A stretch of DNA of 64,000 nucleotides from Epilithonimonas tenax DSM 16811 (GCF_000428485.1 NZ_AUAA01000009.1:54771-118770), one strand, 5' to 3'; positions 26,953 through 36,198 are shown, numbered from the stretch's first letter. The notes: a model not told the origin generated them from the letters alone. Translations and numbers: made by a program.

Positions 26953-27936
26953 TTAAAAAGCATTGACCAATTTGTCAATCGTTTCAATTTCTTCCTTTGA
27001 AAGTTGGATGTCCATCGCTTTTGAGTTTTGAACGGCTTGTTCCGCGTTTCTGGCACCAGCCAATGCAATCGTAACTCCGGGTCTTTCTATCGTCCAACGG
27101 AGAACCAATTGTCCCAGAGTTGCATCGTGTTCATCGGCAATCGGTTTTATTTTATCTAATAATTGATTGGTTTTCTGAATGAAGTCTGCCTGGAAATGTG
27201 CGTGATTGGCCCTGTGATCTCCAGCCTGAAATTTGTAATCCGGCGAGATTTTACCTGTCAATAATCCTCTTTCCAAAGGACTGTAAGCCAGGATTGATTT
27301 GTTATTTTCAATACAATACGGAACGGTTTCTTCCTCGATACCACGGTTCACCATACTGAACGGAATTTGGTTGGAAACCAATTTTAATGTTTTCTCCGCT
27401 TCAGCCAATTGTTGTGCGTTGTAATTACAAACCCCGGCAAAACGGACTTTTCCTTGCTCAATTAACTTCGAAACGGCTTCGAAAGTTTCATCAATCGGCG
27501 TTGTAACATCCGGCCAGTGGATTTGGTAAAGATCGATGTAATCTGTTCCTAATCTTTTCAGACTTTGTTCGCATTCGTAAATAATGCTTTCTTTTCCTGC
27601 ATATTTATAAATGTCAATGTCTTTTCCATCATTGTTTTTGCTTTGCATCGCCAGAGTTCCTTTGTCTAAATCCCAACGCATTCCGAATTTGGTTAGAATC
27701 TGAACTTTATCACGGGAGATTCCTTTAATCGCTTCGCCCACAATTTCTTCACTCGTTCCTTGTTCGTAGATTGGTGCGGTGTCCATAGAAGTTACACCTA
27801 ATTCGTAAGATGCTCTGATAGCTTCGATGGCTTCATTTCTGTCTGTGCTTCCCCACATCCAGCCGCCGGCTGCCCAAGCGCCAAAGGTGATTGCTGAAAC
27901 TTCCAAATCGCTGTGTCCTAATTTTCTGTACTCCAT
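26953..27936 (-). CDS. aldo/keto reductase
   Basis: 327 residues from the ATG at 27936, where MEYRKLGHSDLEVSAIT is the classical start (an upstream TTG is discounted). The tetrad is complete: Asp and Tyr in DTAPIYEQG, Lys in ILTKFGM, and His in YQIHWPD. Complete members reduce aldehydes or ketones with NADPH; the substrate is unknown. It is divergent from the AraC-type gene at 28098, which may regulate it. Confidence 0.92.
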   Translation of the reverse strand: MEYRKLGHSDLEVSAITFGAWAAGGWMWGSTDRNEAIEAIRASYELGVTSMDTAPIYEQGTSEEIVGEAIKGISRDKVQILTKFGMRWDLDKGTLAMQSKNNDGKDIDIYKYAGKESIIYECEQSLKRLGTDYIDLYQIHWPDVTTPIDETFEAVSKLIEQGKVRFAGVCNYNAQQLAEAEKTLKLVSNQIPFSMVNRGIEEETVPYCIENNKSILAYSPLERGLLTGKISPDYKFQAGDHRANHAHFQADFIQKTNQLLDKIKPIADEHDATLGQLVLRWTIERPGVTIALAGARNAEQAVQNSKAMDIQLSKEEIETIDKLVNAF

Positions 27937-28097
27937 TGTAAATGATTTCAATTAAATTTAAATTTTGAGTTCCAATTTTTATGCCTTGGAAACCTCTTTA
28001 CAAATGTTGGGAAAAAATAAAGTTTTTAGCTTGTATAATTAATTTAAATAATTGTACTTTTATGCTATCGTACGACATTTAAACTTAATTTAATATT

Positions 28098-28943
28098 GTG
28101 AAAAAACTGCAGTTTGAGTCTTTGGTGATTAGTGATTTGGAAGGTGAGACCTTTGGTCATCCTTCGCACAGTCATACTTATTATGAGATGATTTATGTTT
28201 TGAAAGGAAATGGCAATCATCATATCAATAATATTATCTTGCCTTACAAATGTGGTGATCTTTTCTTGATTTCGCCCGAAGATCAGCATTATTTTGAGTA
28301 CAATAAATATTCAAGATTGATTTTCATTAAGTTCACGGACGATTATTTCAAAGGCAACAAACACCTTTCGCCAGATTCTTTCGCGATGAATTCGCCAGAA
28401 AACGTGATGCGGAAACAAATTCTGAAAGAGAAAAAACTCATTTTCACCGAACCTTGCAAAACGATTCTGAAAAAAACGATTGAAAATATCCTTTCGTACA
28501 ACTGCAGAAAAGATGTTTCCACGTCGCCGATTGTTTTTTATCAAATCCTTTCAATTTTCGGATTGATCAAAGAAGCGACTTCAAAAATGGATATCAGATT
28601 GGATGTTGGACTTCAAAACAAGGAAGATGTGATTTCGTACATTCATCAGAATATCTACCAGCCAGAGACGATTCGAATCAAAAATATCGCTTACCATTTC
28701 AATATTTCACCGACTTATTTCAGTGCTTATTTCAAACGGAACTTCGAAGTTTCCTACCGTGATTACATTAATGATTATCGGATGGCTTTGATAGAAAAAA
28801 GAATGGAATCAGGACAGAATACCATCAAGCAAATCGCCTACGAGTTTGGTTTTACGGACGAAAGCCACTTGTCACATTACTTCAAAAATAAGAAAAGCAA
28901 AACGCTGGGTTCGTACAAAAATAAGAGTCGGAGTTTAGCTTAA
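28098..28943 (+). CDS. AraC-family regulator with cupin-like sensor domain
   Basis: 281 residues starting with GTG; no ATG is available before the conserved sequence. A cupin-like N-terminal domain (about 15-75, HPSHSHTYYEMIYVLKGNG with its metal-type histidines) is followed by two helix-turn-helix motifs (about 185-275, IAYHFNISPTYFSAYFKRNF and IAYEFGFTDESHLSHYFKN). It is transcribed away from the aldo/keto reductase, the likely target. Its 3' end overlaps the convergent gene at 28935 by 9 bp. Confidence 0.88.
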   Translation: MKKLQFESLVISDLEGETFGHPSHSHTYYEMIYVLKGNGNHHINNIILPYKCGDLFLISPEDQHYFEYNKYSRLIFIKFTDDYFKGNKHLSPDSFAMNSPENVMRKQILKEKKLIFTEPCKTILKKTIENILSYNCRKDVSTSPIVFYQILSIFGLIKEATSKMDIRLDVGLQNKEDVISYIHQNIYQPETIRIKNIAYHFNISPTYFSAYFKRNFEVSYRDYINDYRMALIEKRMESGQNTIKQIAYEFGFTDESHLSHYFKNKKSKTLGSYKNKSRSLA

Positions 28944-29501
28944 AGTTTTGATGCATTCTTCCCGAATCTTCCATAATTCGTCCAATGAATATGGAATTTG
29001 AGGATTTTCAATAAGCCAGTTTTTTAAATAATTTTTGTGAAACTCAATTTTGAATTGATTGATTTGATGAGGTTCAATTTCAATTGCTTCCAAAAGGTCG
29101 TTAATGAAATCATTTTCTGAAGAGTTTTTCTTAGTAAAATCTAAGATTTGATTTTTAAATTTCAGATAATTATGCGCTTCCGGAATGTATTCTAAATTGT
29201 GGTTTTCCAGAACCAATTTTATCTTCGGCGTATTTTCCCCATTCATTCGGAAGATACCGAGAATCAATTTAAAATCTGCCTGATTATTTTCTTCTGCTAA
29301 TGTTTTTAGAAGCGCGTGTTTTGTACTGCAAGTTCCGCAATTGTCTGTGAAAATGGTCGCAAGATTATCTTTGTTGAGGTTTCTTCGGTAAGGTAAATTC
29401 CTGACAAATTCTGAAGCCGAAAGAAAATCAAAACAATGATTTTGTTTGAAAAGTTGAGAGATTTCTTGGTCAGAAGTAATATTGAAATTAAGTGATTCCA
29501 T
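28935..29501 (-). CDS. uncharacterised protein with transglutaminase-like Cys-His-Asp pattern
   Basis: 188 residues without signal peptide or membrane helix. A cysteine-rich motif DNCGTCSTKHALLKTLAEE (about 53-71) resembles the nucleophile helix of transglutaminase-like cysteine proteases. It is followed by EAHNYLKFKNQILDFT (about 112-127), which could supply the histidine and aspartate. This is a fold suggestion from motif spacing, not an established assignment. Its start overlaps the stop of the upstream DUF6157 gene (TAATG), so the two are translationally coupled. Confidence 0.7.
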   Translation of the reverse strand: MESLNFNITSDQEISQLFKQNHCFDFLSASEFVRNLPYRRNLNKDNLATIFTDNCGTCSTKHALLKTLAEENNQADFKLILGIFRMNGENTPKIKLVLENHNLEYIPEAHNYLKFKNQILDFTKKNSSENDFINDLLEAIEIEPHQINQFKIEFHKNYLKNWLIENPQIPYSLDELWKIREECIKTLS

Positions 29502-29914
29502 TATTTTTTGGACTTCATCGCCTCCACTTTCTTCACAGAATCATCAACCAAGAATTTTTGATAATCATCAGATTCTGCCGGAATCAATTGGATTTTAGAT
29601 TCCTCATTATGAAAAATCCCGAAACCATTTTTCTTAGCCAAAGGCGAAGTACGCAAACAAGCTTGACCTTTTGAAAAAAAAATCTGTTTCTCTTCTTCAA
29701 ACTCTGAAGGCGAAATGTCATTTCGTTCCGCAAAAATTTCAAATAATAATTCGTCGGAAGTATATTTCAAAGGCTTTTTCGACAGATTTTCGAATTGATA
29801 ATTGGCAATCGTTTTCTTCTCATTTTTCACCACCGGATTTACCGCTTTGGAAACCGGAGAATCTTCTGCGATTTCTATTAAAGTGTTTGTGTAATTGGTG
29901 GTGTGAGGTTTCAT
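29501..29914 (-). CDS. DUF6157 family protein
   Basis: 137 residues matching what I know of the DUF6157 family: a start like HTTNYTNTLIEIAEDSPV, then EKKTIANYQFENLSKKP, KYTSDELLFEIFAER and FFSKGQACLRTSPLAKKNGFG, with a lysine-rich C-terminus. Function is unknown. It is translationally coupled on both sides: its ATG overlaps the TGA of the ancestral reading frame upstream (ATGA), and its TAA overlaps the ATG of the next gene. Confidence 0.85.
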   Translation of the reverse strand: MKPHTTNYTNTLIEIAEDSPVSKAVNPVVKNEKKTIANYQFENLSKKPLKYTSDELLFEIFAERNDISPSEFEEEKQIFFSKGQACLRTSPLAKKNGFGIFHNEESKIQLIPAESDDYQKFLVDDSVKKVEAMKSKK

Positions 29915-30428
29915 TTTGAATTATTCCTTTTGAAAAGATAAATTATTCCAGCAATCAAACCTACAATTCCGCCATAATAACTTCCATTGTGCATATACGC
30001 AGCTTCTAATTTTGAGGATATTGAGTTCCAAATTCCATAAAAACTCCAGAATTTTCAAGATTTATAAAATTTCCAATTATATATCCAACAAAACTCCCTG
30101 AAAATGCAAAAGCAATATTTATTAAAATAGCATTTAGAATATTTCTAAAATTATTCTCAGTATTCAGGAAGAGAAAAATAATTGAATAAATAATTCCTAA
30201 AATTAATCCAACCCAATACGAACCTAATATTCCAACAAGCGATGCCGCAATTCTTTCGTTATCAATTTCCCAGTTATAAACGCCAAAATTACCAAATAGA
30301 AAATCTTTGAAAAACTCTGAAGAAACCGAATATGAAATCTGATTATGAATTGCTCCAAATAAGCTTGCGATTACAATGGATAGAACTATAATTAAAATGA
30401 TTTTAAAAAATATCGAGAGCGTTTTCAT
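29911..30428 (-). pseudogene. small membrane protein broken by a one-base frameshift
   Basis: The frame from the ATG at 30428 encodes 140 residues with about four hydrophobic segments, then stops at 30006-30008. Immediately after, a shifted frame reads KLEAAYMHNGSYYGGIVGL and IAGIIYLFKRNNSK, a further membrane helix with a basic end, and terminates in a TGA at 29911-29913 that overlaps the ATG of the next gene. Adding one A in the A-run (T-run at 30010-30013 on the plus strand) restores one continuous frame. Its ATG overlaps the stop of the upstream symporter gene (TAATG). I do not recognise the family. Confidence 0.7.
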
Positions 30429-31999
30429 TAAGCTACTTCTAATTTCTTCGACCGCACCAACCACAATCCCACAAACGTCAAAAACCCATTAAGAATAATC
30501 AGTTCCACACCAATTCTGTAATCCGTATTATTCGTCACATAAAGATTAATCAAATACGTCAAAACCGGTGCAAGTAGCGTCACAGCCAATATCGAATACT
30601 TTTTTACAATCGTAAATTTCGTCAAAATCCCAAAAGCAAACAATCCCAAAAGTGGCCCGTAAGTGTAACCCGCAATTTCCATTATCAGGTAAACAATCGA
30701 CTTCTCATTGATGGCTTTGAAGACCATAATCAATGCAAAAAACACCACAGTGAAGGTCAAATGAACTTTCATTCTCAGTCTTTTCTTTTGCTTCTCGGTT
30801 TTTTGCTGGTCTTCATTCAAGCCCAAAAGATCCACGCAATAAGAACTCGTCACCGCCGTCAAAGCACCATCAGCAGATGGAAACAAAGCGGAAATCAAAC
30901 CAATAATAAAGATTACAGAAAGCGCCATTGGAAAATAACCGAGCAATGATAGTGCAGGAAACAAGTCATCACCCATTATATTATTAACTTCTCCATTAGG
31001 TTTGAAAAATCCAAATCCATCTTTTAAAGTTCTTACTCCATCTACAATTTCAGGATATTTTCCGTAACCAGCACCATTCTGTATCGCAAAAAGATAAAGC
31101 AAACCACCCAAAAATAAGAACGCAAGATTCACAAAAAGCAAAGTTCCCGCAAACGTCAGCATATTCTTTTTCGAGTTTTTCAGGTTGTCCACCGAGATGT
31201 TTTTCTGCATCATTTCCTGATCCAACCCGGTCATTGCAATTGTGATGAACATCCCGCCCAGAATGGTTTTCAGGAAAAAAGTCTTGGAATTAATGTCAGT
31301 ATTAATGAAATGCGTGTACTGCTTTTGCTCCAGAATCGAGTAAGCTTCGCCGAAAGACAAATTCAGATTCGATAATATATAAAAGATGCACGCAAACAGG
31401 CTCAAAATCATAAACGAGGTCTGCAACGTATCCGTAATCACAATCGTTTTCACGCCACCTTCAAACGTATAAAGCAAAATCATCAAAAGCAACACAAAAG
31501 CCGTTACCCAAAACGGAACACCAAGCGCTTCCAACAGGAAAATCTGAAGAATATTCACCACCAGATACAACCTCGCCGTCGCCCCAATTGCTCTCGAAAT
31601 AATGAAAAACAAAGACCCGATTTTATGCGCCTCCACATTGAATCTTTTTCCGAGATAAGTGTAAATCGAAGTTAGATTCATCCGGTAATAAAGCGGCAAA
31701 AGAACGCCTGCCACAATGAAATATCCGATGAAAAACCCAATCACCATCATATAATATTCGAAGCCACCAAACGCATAATCGCCCGCCGTCATCTTCCCGA
31801 CCGTACCCGGAACTGAGATAAATGTCACGCCGGAAAGCGATGTCCCAATCATCCCAAAGGCCACCAGCCACCATTTGCTTTTCTTGTTTCCAATGAAAAA
31901 TGACTGGTTGTCAGAATTACGGCTTGTAAAATAAGAGATGACCAAAAGCCCGATAAAATAGGCAAAAACGAATAATAATAAAATAGTTCCCGGATTCAT
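30428..31999 (-). CDS. sodium:solute symporter (SSS family)
   Basis: 523 residues with about thirteen membrane helices. N-terminal FFIGNKKSKWWLVAFGMIGTS and LSGVTFISVPGTVG are typical of the SSS core, with the conserved serine/threonine sodium-site residues later (ALFPSADGALTAVTSSY). Substrate unknown; members carry sugars, sialic acid, proline or similar. It is the first gene of a coupled cluster (symporter, small membrane protein, DUF6157, transglutaminase-like protein), each joined to the next by start/stop overlaps. A -7-like TATTTTTG lies at 32019-32026. Confidence 0.92.
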   Translation of the reverse strand: MNPGTILLLFVFAYFIGLLVISYFTSRNSDNQSFFIGNKKSKWWLVAFGMIGTSLSGVTFISVPGTVGKMTAGDYAFGGFEYYMMVIGFFIGYFIVAGVLLPLYYRMNLTSIYTYLGKRFNVEAHKIGSLFFIISRAIGATARLYLVVNILQIFLLEALGVPFWVTAFVLLLMILLYTFEGGVKTIVITDTLQTSFMILSLFACIFYILSNLNLSFGEAYSILEQKQYTHFINTDINSKTFFLKTILGGMFITIAMTGLDQEMMQKNISVDNLKNSKKNMLTFAGTLLFVNLAFLFLGGLLYLFAIQNGAGYGKYPEIVDGVRTLKDGFGFFKPNGEVNNIMGDDLFPALSLLGYFPMALSVIFIIGLISALFPSADGALTAVTSSYCVDLLGLNEDQQKTEKQKKRLRMKVHLTFTVVFFALIMVFKAINEKSIVYLIMEIAGYTYGPLLGLFAFGILTKFTIVKKYSILAVTLLAPVLTYLINLYVTNNTDYRIGVELIILNGFLTFVGLWLVRSKKLEVA

Positions 32000-32060
32000 T
32001 GTTCAAATTTGAGTGGAACAAAAATAGTTTTTTTATCGTATTGGTGTGAAAATATTTATT

Positions 32061-32197
32061 TGGTCAACTATTCCGCTTTCCGCTCCGAAACCTAACGAAG
32101 TGGTTTGACGTGGTTAATCTTTTTGCAGATGATTTCAGATTAAGTAGAACTTTTGTACACGCAAAAAAGCATTTGCGTTCAAGTCGCGTGGCAGATT
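32061..32197 (-). repeat. long-hairpin dispersed repeat, copy 3
   Basis: Same parts as the 22465 copy: CCGCTTTCCGCTCCGAAACC, CTAACGAAGTGG, ATCTTTTTGCAGA, variable centre, GCAAAAAAGCATTTGCGTTC, AAGTCGCGTGGCAGA. A fragment of the same element (AACCCTAACGAAATAGTTT) recurs at about 32370-32392. Confidence 0.75.
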
Positions 32198-32278
32198 CAA
32201 TTTTCAAATCACGATTTGCCCGAAAATCAAAGATTTTATAAATGCTTCAAAGAGGTCTTAGGATGCCATGTCTATACA

Positions 32279-32350
32279 GATGTCACACTGAGCATAGCCG
32301 AAGTCTTAACCGTTTTTCTCTGTCGCGGTGACTGAGCGTAGCCGAAGGCA
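32279..32350. repeat. two copies of the TGAGCnTAGCCGAAG repeat
   Basis: GTCACACTGAGCATAGCCGA (about 32281) and GGTGACTGAGCGTAGCCGAA (about 32325) are successive copies of a short repeat that also occurs at 5941 in the opposite orientation. Confidence 0.65.
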
Positions 32351-32473
32351 CCGACAAGAACTTCACTGAACCCTAACGAAATAGTTTAGCGCTTCAAAAA
32401 AAAATGAGATAAGTCGGTCTGAAAATTACACAAAAAAGACGATTTGTATTAAAGTATTCTGACATCCAGAAAA

Positions 32474-32545
32474 TAATATTCTTGCATGCGTAAGTTATAT
32501 TTTAGCACTTGCAAACCATATTCTTACATCTTCAAATAATATTTT
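32474..32545. repeat. degenerate 21-bp tandem repeat
   Basis: Three full units (32474-32494, 32495-32515, 32516-32536) and a partial fourth follow the pattern nnATATTnTTnCAnnTnnAAn. Units share roughly half to two thirds of their bases. No coding sequence covers it. Confidence 0.6.
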
Positions 32546-32552
32546 CCCAAAA

Positions 32553-32634
32553 TTTGCTCCGTAGGAGCACCCTGTTAATAGCATTTGAAAGCCCACGCGG
32601 AATCCAAGCTCCATAGGAGCGGCCTGATAATAAC
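32553..32634 (+). repeat. two GCTCCGTAGGAGC stem-loop repeats
   Basis: Copies at 32553-32581 and 32606-32634, 53 bp apart, the second with CCATAGG in the loop region. Together with the neighbouring repeats they fill the 673-bp gap between the symporter and MFS genes, in which I see no gene. Confidence 0.8.
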
Positions 32635-32672
32635 GGCAATCCGCAAATTTCATTCATAAAAACAACAATCAA

Positions 32673-33890
32673 TTACCGCGTATGGATCATCTTTTTCACA
32701 ACCAAATAAATCAAAACCGCAGAAAAAGCAAGCACAGCAAACGACCCAATCCACAAAGTGTCAAACCCGAATTTGCTCACAATATAAGTGCCCAAGAATG
32801 GCGTGAAGATAAACGAAAACGAAAAAGCAATCCCATTCATTCCCATATAAGCACCTTTGTTTCCTCTCTCAGAACGCAGCGCAGTTACTGTGGACATAAA
32901 CGGAAGAACCCAAATCTCCGCAACAGACAATACCGACATCGAGAGCAATAGCAAGGCAACATTACTCCCGAAAAGCAAAATCAAATATGACAATCCAGCC
33001 ATTACAACTCCTATAAATAAGATTTGAGGAATTTTCAAAGTCCGCTCTGCAATACTCACCAAAGGCATCTCGAGCAACACAATGATAAACCCGCTGTAAC
33101 CCAAAATAAACCCAATCGTACTCTGATCCAACTTCCCAACTTCTTTATAAAACAGTGGAAGTGTATTGAAAAACTGGAAAAAACAAATGGCGAAAATAGT
33201 ACACAGAATGCTGTAAAATAAGAATGGATAATCTTTGTAAGGCGATTTCGTAAGAGATTTATCAATCATCTTTTCCGGCGACAATCTCTTCTTCTCACGA
33301 AAGATTTTATTTCGTTTTCGGAAGAAGATAACGTAGATTATTCCTGCAACCAAAGCTCCGATGGCATTCACCACAAATAGGAAATTATAAGAAATTCCGC
33401 TCAATACACCACCTAAAGCTGGACCAACTGAGAATCCAAGATTAACCGCCATTCTGTTCAGCGAAAAAGCTTTGGTCAGATTTTCAGGTCTTGCATATTT
33501 CGTAATCGCCACAGAATTTGCTGGTCGAAAAGTGTCGCTAATTGTACTTTGAAGGAAAATCAAAAAAGCCATCATCTCAATACTCGGAAAAAATGGAATT
33601 ATCAAAAATATCGGCGCACTCAAAAATAAACTCCAGGATTGAACGTCATATTCCCCAAATCGATCTGTCAAAAATCCACCCAACCAAGAACCGACAACGG
33701 AACCGATGCCGTAAAAACTTAAAACAATGCCTGCATGTTCCAAACTGAATTTCAAATGTGCTGTCATATAAACACCCAAAAATGGCAAAACCATAGAGCC
33801 AGAGCGGTTGATGAGCATCACGATAGATAACATCCAGGCTTCTCGTGAAAGCCCTTTGAACGTGTTGATATAAGAATTGAAAAGTTTCAT
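32673..33890 (-). CDS. MFS transporter
   Basis: 405 residues with twelve predicted membrane helices and the loop 2-3 signature GSWLGGFLTDRFGEYDV. The FSLNRMAVNLGFSVGPALGG segment corresponds to motif C of drug:proton antiporters, so multidrug or metabolite export is more likely than uptake. The substrate is unknown. A -7 box (TAAATTTG on the minus strand, 33907-33914) lies 17 bp upstream of the ATG. Confidence 0.9.
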   Translation of the reverse strand: MKLFNSYINTFKGLSREAWMLSIVMLINRSGSMVLPFLGVYMTAHLKFSLEHAGIVLSFYGIGSVVGSWLGGFLTDRFGEYDVQSWSLFLSAPIFLIIPFFPSIEMMAFLIFLQSTISDTFRPANSVAITKYARPENLTKAFSLNRMAVNLGFSVGPALGGVLSGISYNFLFVVNAIGALVAGIIYVIFFRKRNKIFREKKRLSPEKMIDKSLTKSPYKDYPFLFYSILCTIFAICFFQFFNTLPLFYKEVGKLDQSTIGFILGYSGFIIVLLEMPLVSIAERTLKIPQILFIGVVMAGLSYLILLFGSNVALLLLSMSVLSVAEIWVLPFMSTVTALRSERGNKGAYMGMNGIAFSFSFIFTPFLGTYIVSKFGFDTLWIGSFAVLAFSAVLIYLVVKKMIHTR

Positions 33891-33923
33891 TTTGATTTTC
33901 GAACCGCAAATTTACCCAAAAAA

Positions 33924-33950
33924 GAAAGCCATCCGTAAAGAATGGCTTTC
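33924..33950 (-). terminator. terminator of htrA
   Basis: A perfect 9-bp stem GAAAGCCAT / ATGGCTTTC followed on the minus strand by a T-run, located 60 bp after the htrA stop. It separates htrA from the downstream MFS gene. Confidence 0.8.
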
Positions 33951-34009
33951 AAAATTTCATTATTTAAAAATTAGTCTAACATCTAAAGTCTAATTTCTAA
34001 CTTCTTTTT

Positions 34010-35539
34010 TTAAGGCATTTTAAAACCTCTCGTGGTAATTCTTCCGTAAGCATCCACATATTTTACCTGGACATTTCCTTTGTATCCATTTAGGATTTTC
34101 TCAACATCTTTCTGAGAATTAACAGGTTTTCCATTGATCTCCATAACGATGTAATTATCAACGACACCTATTTTATCCATCTCATTGCCTTCAATTACAT
34201 TTTTAGCAATGACGCCGCTTTCCAAGCCGTAATCAGTTTTCACTCTTTCGCTTAATGGCTCAAACTCAGAACCGATTTTTTCAGTAACAGTCAGGTCGTC
34301 TTTGCTACGTGATGATGTTCCACCTTTCAAATCTTTCAGGGTCACATTCACATTATTGACTTTGCCATTTCTGGTGTAAGTGACGGCCACTTTATCCCCT
34401 GGTCTCCTGCTTCCAATGGCTAGTGAAAGGTCTGACAAACCAGTAATGTCTGTATTATCTATTTTTGTGATGATATCACCAGGCTGGATTCCGGCATCTT
34501 CAGCACCACTTTTTTTCGTGATTTCTGTGACGTAGATTCCGCCGCCGGCTTTCAGGTTTTTCTTTTCTCTTTGGTTGTAAGCTGCAACTTGCATTTCGTT
34601 CGAAAGATCCAAACTTCCAACACCAAGGAAACCTCTCTGTACCAAACCAAACTTCTTGATATCCTCAACGATTTTTCTGGCAAGATTCGAAGGAACGGCG
34701 AATCCATAACCTTCATAATATCCTGTTTTGGATTGGATGGCTGTGTTTATTCCAATCAGATCTCCGTTCACGTTGACCAATGCACCACCGCTGTTTCCCG
34801 GGTTGATCGCTGCATCCGTCTGGATAAAACTTTCAATTGGCGTTCTGGACTGCTGACTTAGGATATCGATACTTCTTCCTTTTGCGGAGATAATTCCTGC
34901 AGTAACGGTGGAGTTAAGTCCCAAAGGATTTCCAACGGCCAAAACCCATTGCCCAACTTCTGTCATATCTGAGTTGGCAAAATTGAGATAAGGCAAGCCT
35001 TTTTCTTCAATTTTAAGAAGAGAGATATCTGTATTGGGGTCGGTTCCAATTAAAGTCGCGATGTATGTCTTCTTATTACTTAACACCACTTCCAGCTTGT
35101 TGGCGCCTGCAACCACGTGGTTGTTGGAAATAATATAACCGTCCGGTGAAATGATAACACCGGAACCCAAACCGGAAGGCATATTTTTAGGCGTTTGCTG
35201 TGGTTGTTGTCTCTGCTGGTTTCCACCTTGTGGGCCAAAGAAAAAGTCAAACATATCCGTCTCAGGCATTCTTTGAGAAGCCGCACGGTCCTGGTAATTT
35301 TTGATGGTTACCACAGCGGGTACTGTAGTTTTTGAAGCTTTGACAAAATCATCGCCTACTGCAGAGCCGATGCCTGCAAAAGATGCTTTGTTAGAAGCTG
35401 TTGTGAAATATGAGAAATCTTCTCCATTATTTTCTTGGCTGAAATAGTGACTAGCTCCGAAAACCGTTGCGCCGGAAATCACTCCGGTCAATGCGAAAGG
35501 TAGTAGTTTTTTAAAAGTATTCTTCATCTTAATATTCAT
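34010..35539 (-). CDS. Do/HtrA-type periplasmic serine protease
   Basis: 509 residues from the ATG at 35539, with an alternative ATG four codons later. An upstream TTG frame start overlaps a -7 box (TAAATTTG, 35564-35571) and is rejected. An uncleaved or signal helix is followed by a trypsin-like domain with His in IISNNHVV, Asp in NTDISLLKI and Ser in NPGNSGGALV, and then two PDZ domains (IQPGDIITKIDNTDI; IGVDNYIVMEINGKPV). An asparagine/glutamine-rich linker lies before the catalytic domain. It acts in the envelope as a protease-chaperone against misfolded proteins. Confidence 0.94.
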   Translation of the reverse strand: MNIKMKNTFKKLLPFALTGVISGATVFGASHYFSQENNGEDFSYFTTASNKASFAGIGSAVGDDFVKASKTTVPAVVTIKNYQDRAASQRMPETDMFDFFFGPQGGNQQRQQPQQTPKNMPSGLGSGVIISPDGYIISNNHVVAGANKLEVVLSNKKTYIATLIGTDPNTDISLLKIEEKGLPYLNFANSDMTEVGQWVLAVGNPLGLNSTVTAGIISAKGRSIDILSQQSRTPIESFIQTDAAINPGNSGGALVNVNGDLIGINTAIQSKTGYYEGYGFAVPSNLARKIVEDIKKFGLVQRGFLGVGSLDLSNEMQVAAYNQREKKNLKAGGGIYVTEITKKSGAEDAGIQPGDIITKIDNTDITGLSDLSLAIGSRRPGDKVAVTYTRNGKVNNVNVTLKDLKGGTSSRSKDDLTVTEKIGSEFEPLSERVKTDYGLESGVIAKNVIEGNEMDKIGVVDNYIVMEINGKPVNSQKDVEKILNGYKGNVQVKYVDAYGRITTRGFKMP

Positions 35540-35797
35540 TTCTTTTTTGAGATTGTTGATACACAAATTTAATGCTAAATTAGTATGAACTAAAAACTTA
35601 GTGTTACAGTTTTAACGAAGTTTAACCATTTTTAAAAATTCCTTAATAAAATCGCTTTTATTTTAAGTCAAATTGGCAGTCCCAGAAGAAAGTTATCGTA
35701 GAATATACTTCAATTTTGTCTTAATTGTTAAAATTCATTCAGTTTTTAATTAAAACAAAAAAGAGCTTATCAATGGAAAATGTGTTGCATGTCATTT

Positions 35798-35814
35798 TTG
35801 GCAGAACTTTTGTT
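35798..35814 (+). promoter_or_regulatory. candidate sigma-54-like -24/-12 element
   Basis: TTGGCAGAACTTTTGTT resembles the sigma-54 pattern YTGGCACG-N4-TTGCW: TGGCA is exact, the spacing fits and TTGT replaces TTGC. It stands 24 bp before the ATG of the small gene at 35838, and no TAnnTTTG box is seen in its place. Confidence 0.35.
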
Positions 35815-35837
35815 TTTGAATATGTAAAATAAGTCTT

Positions 35838-36161
35838 ATGAAAAATACGATAAAAGTGGCGTTGGGATTTGCTGCAGGTAGTGCATTGATTTTACTTAAT
35901 CAATTGAGAAAGAGAAAGCAAAAAGAGCAGAACAAGTTTATGGCGCCGGATGGGAACAAATATTTGAAAAATGAAATGTACCGAAGTGCGGAAGGTGAGA
36001 TCTTTAAAAATGGTAAAAAATTAAATTTTGACACACCACAACTTTTAGCCAATGCAAATCAGAAAATAGATGCCCGCATTTCTAAAAATTTCCAATACAA
36101 TGACCCAAAAGCAGGCAACAGAAATGTGACCTATCATAAAAAAGGTATCAGACACCATTAA
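35838..36161 (+). CDS. small membrane-anchored protein of unknown function
   Basis: 107 residues. A short N-terminal helix (about 6-22, VALGFAAGSALILLNQL) is followed by a basic RKRKQKEQ patch and a soluble part with repeated lysine- and asparagine-rich segments (NKYLKNEMYRSAEGEIFKNG). I do not recognise a family. It lies 37 bp before the next small gene on the same strand and is probably cotranscribed. Confidence 0.65.
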   Translation: MKNTIKVALGFAAGSALILLNQLRKRKQKEQNKFMAPDGNKYLKNEMYRSAEGEIFKNGKKLNFDTPQLLANANQKIDARISKNFQYNDPKAGNRNVTYHKKGIRHH

Positions 36162-36198
36162 GCCGAATTAAAAAATTAATCACACAATAAATAAAATT

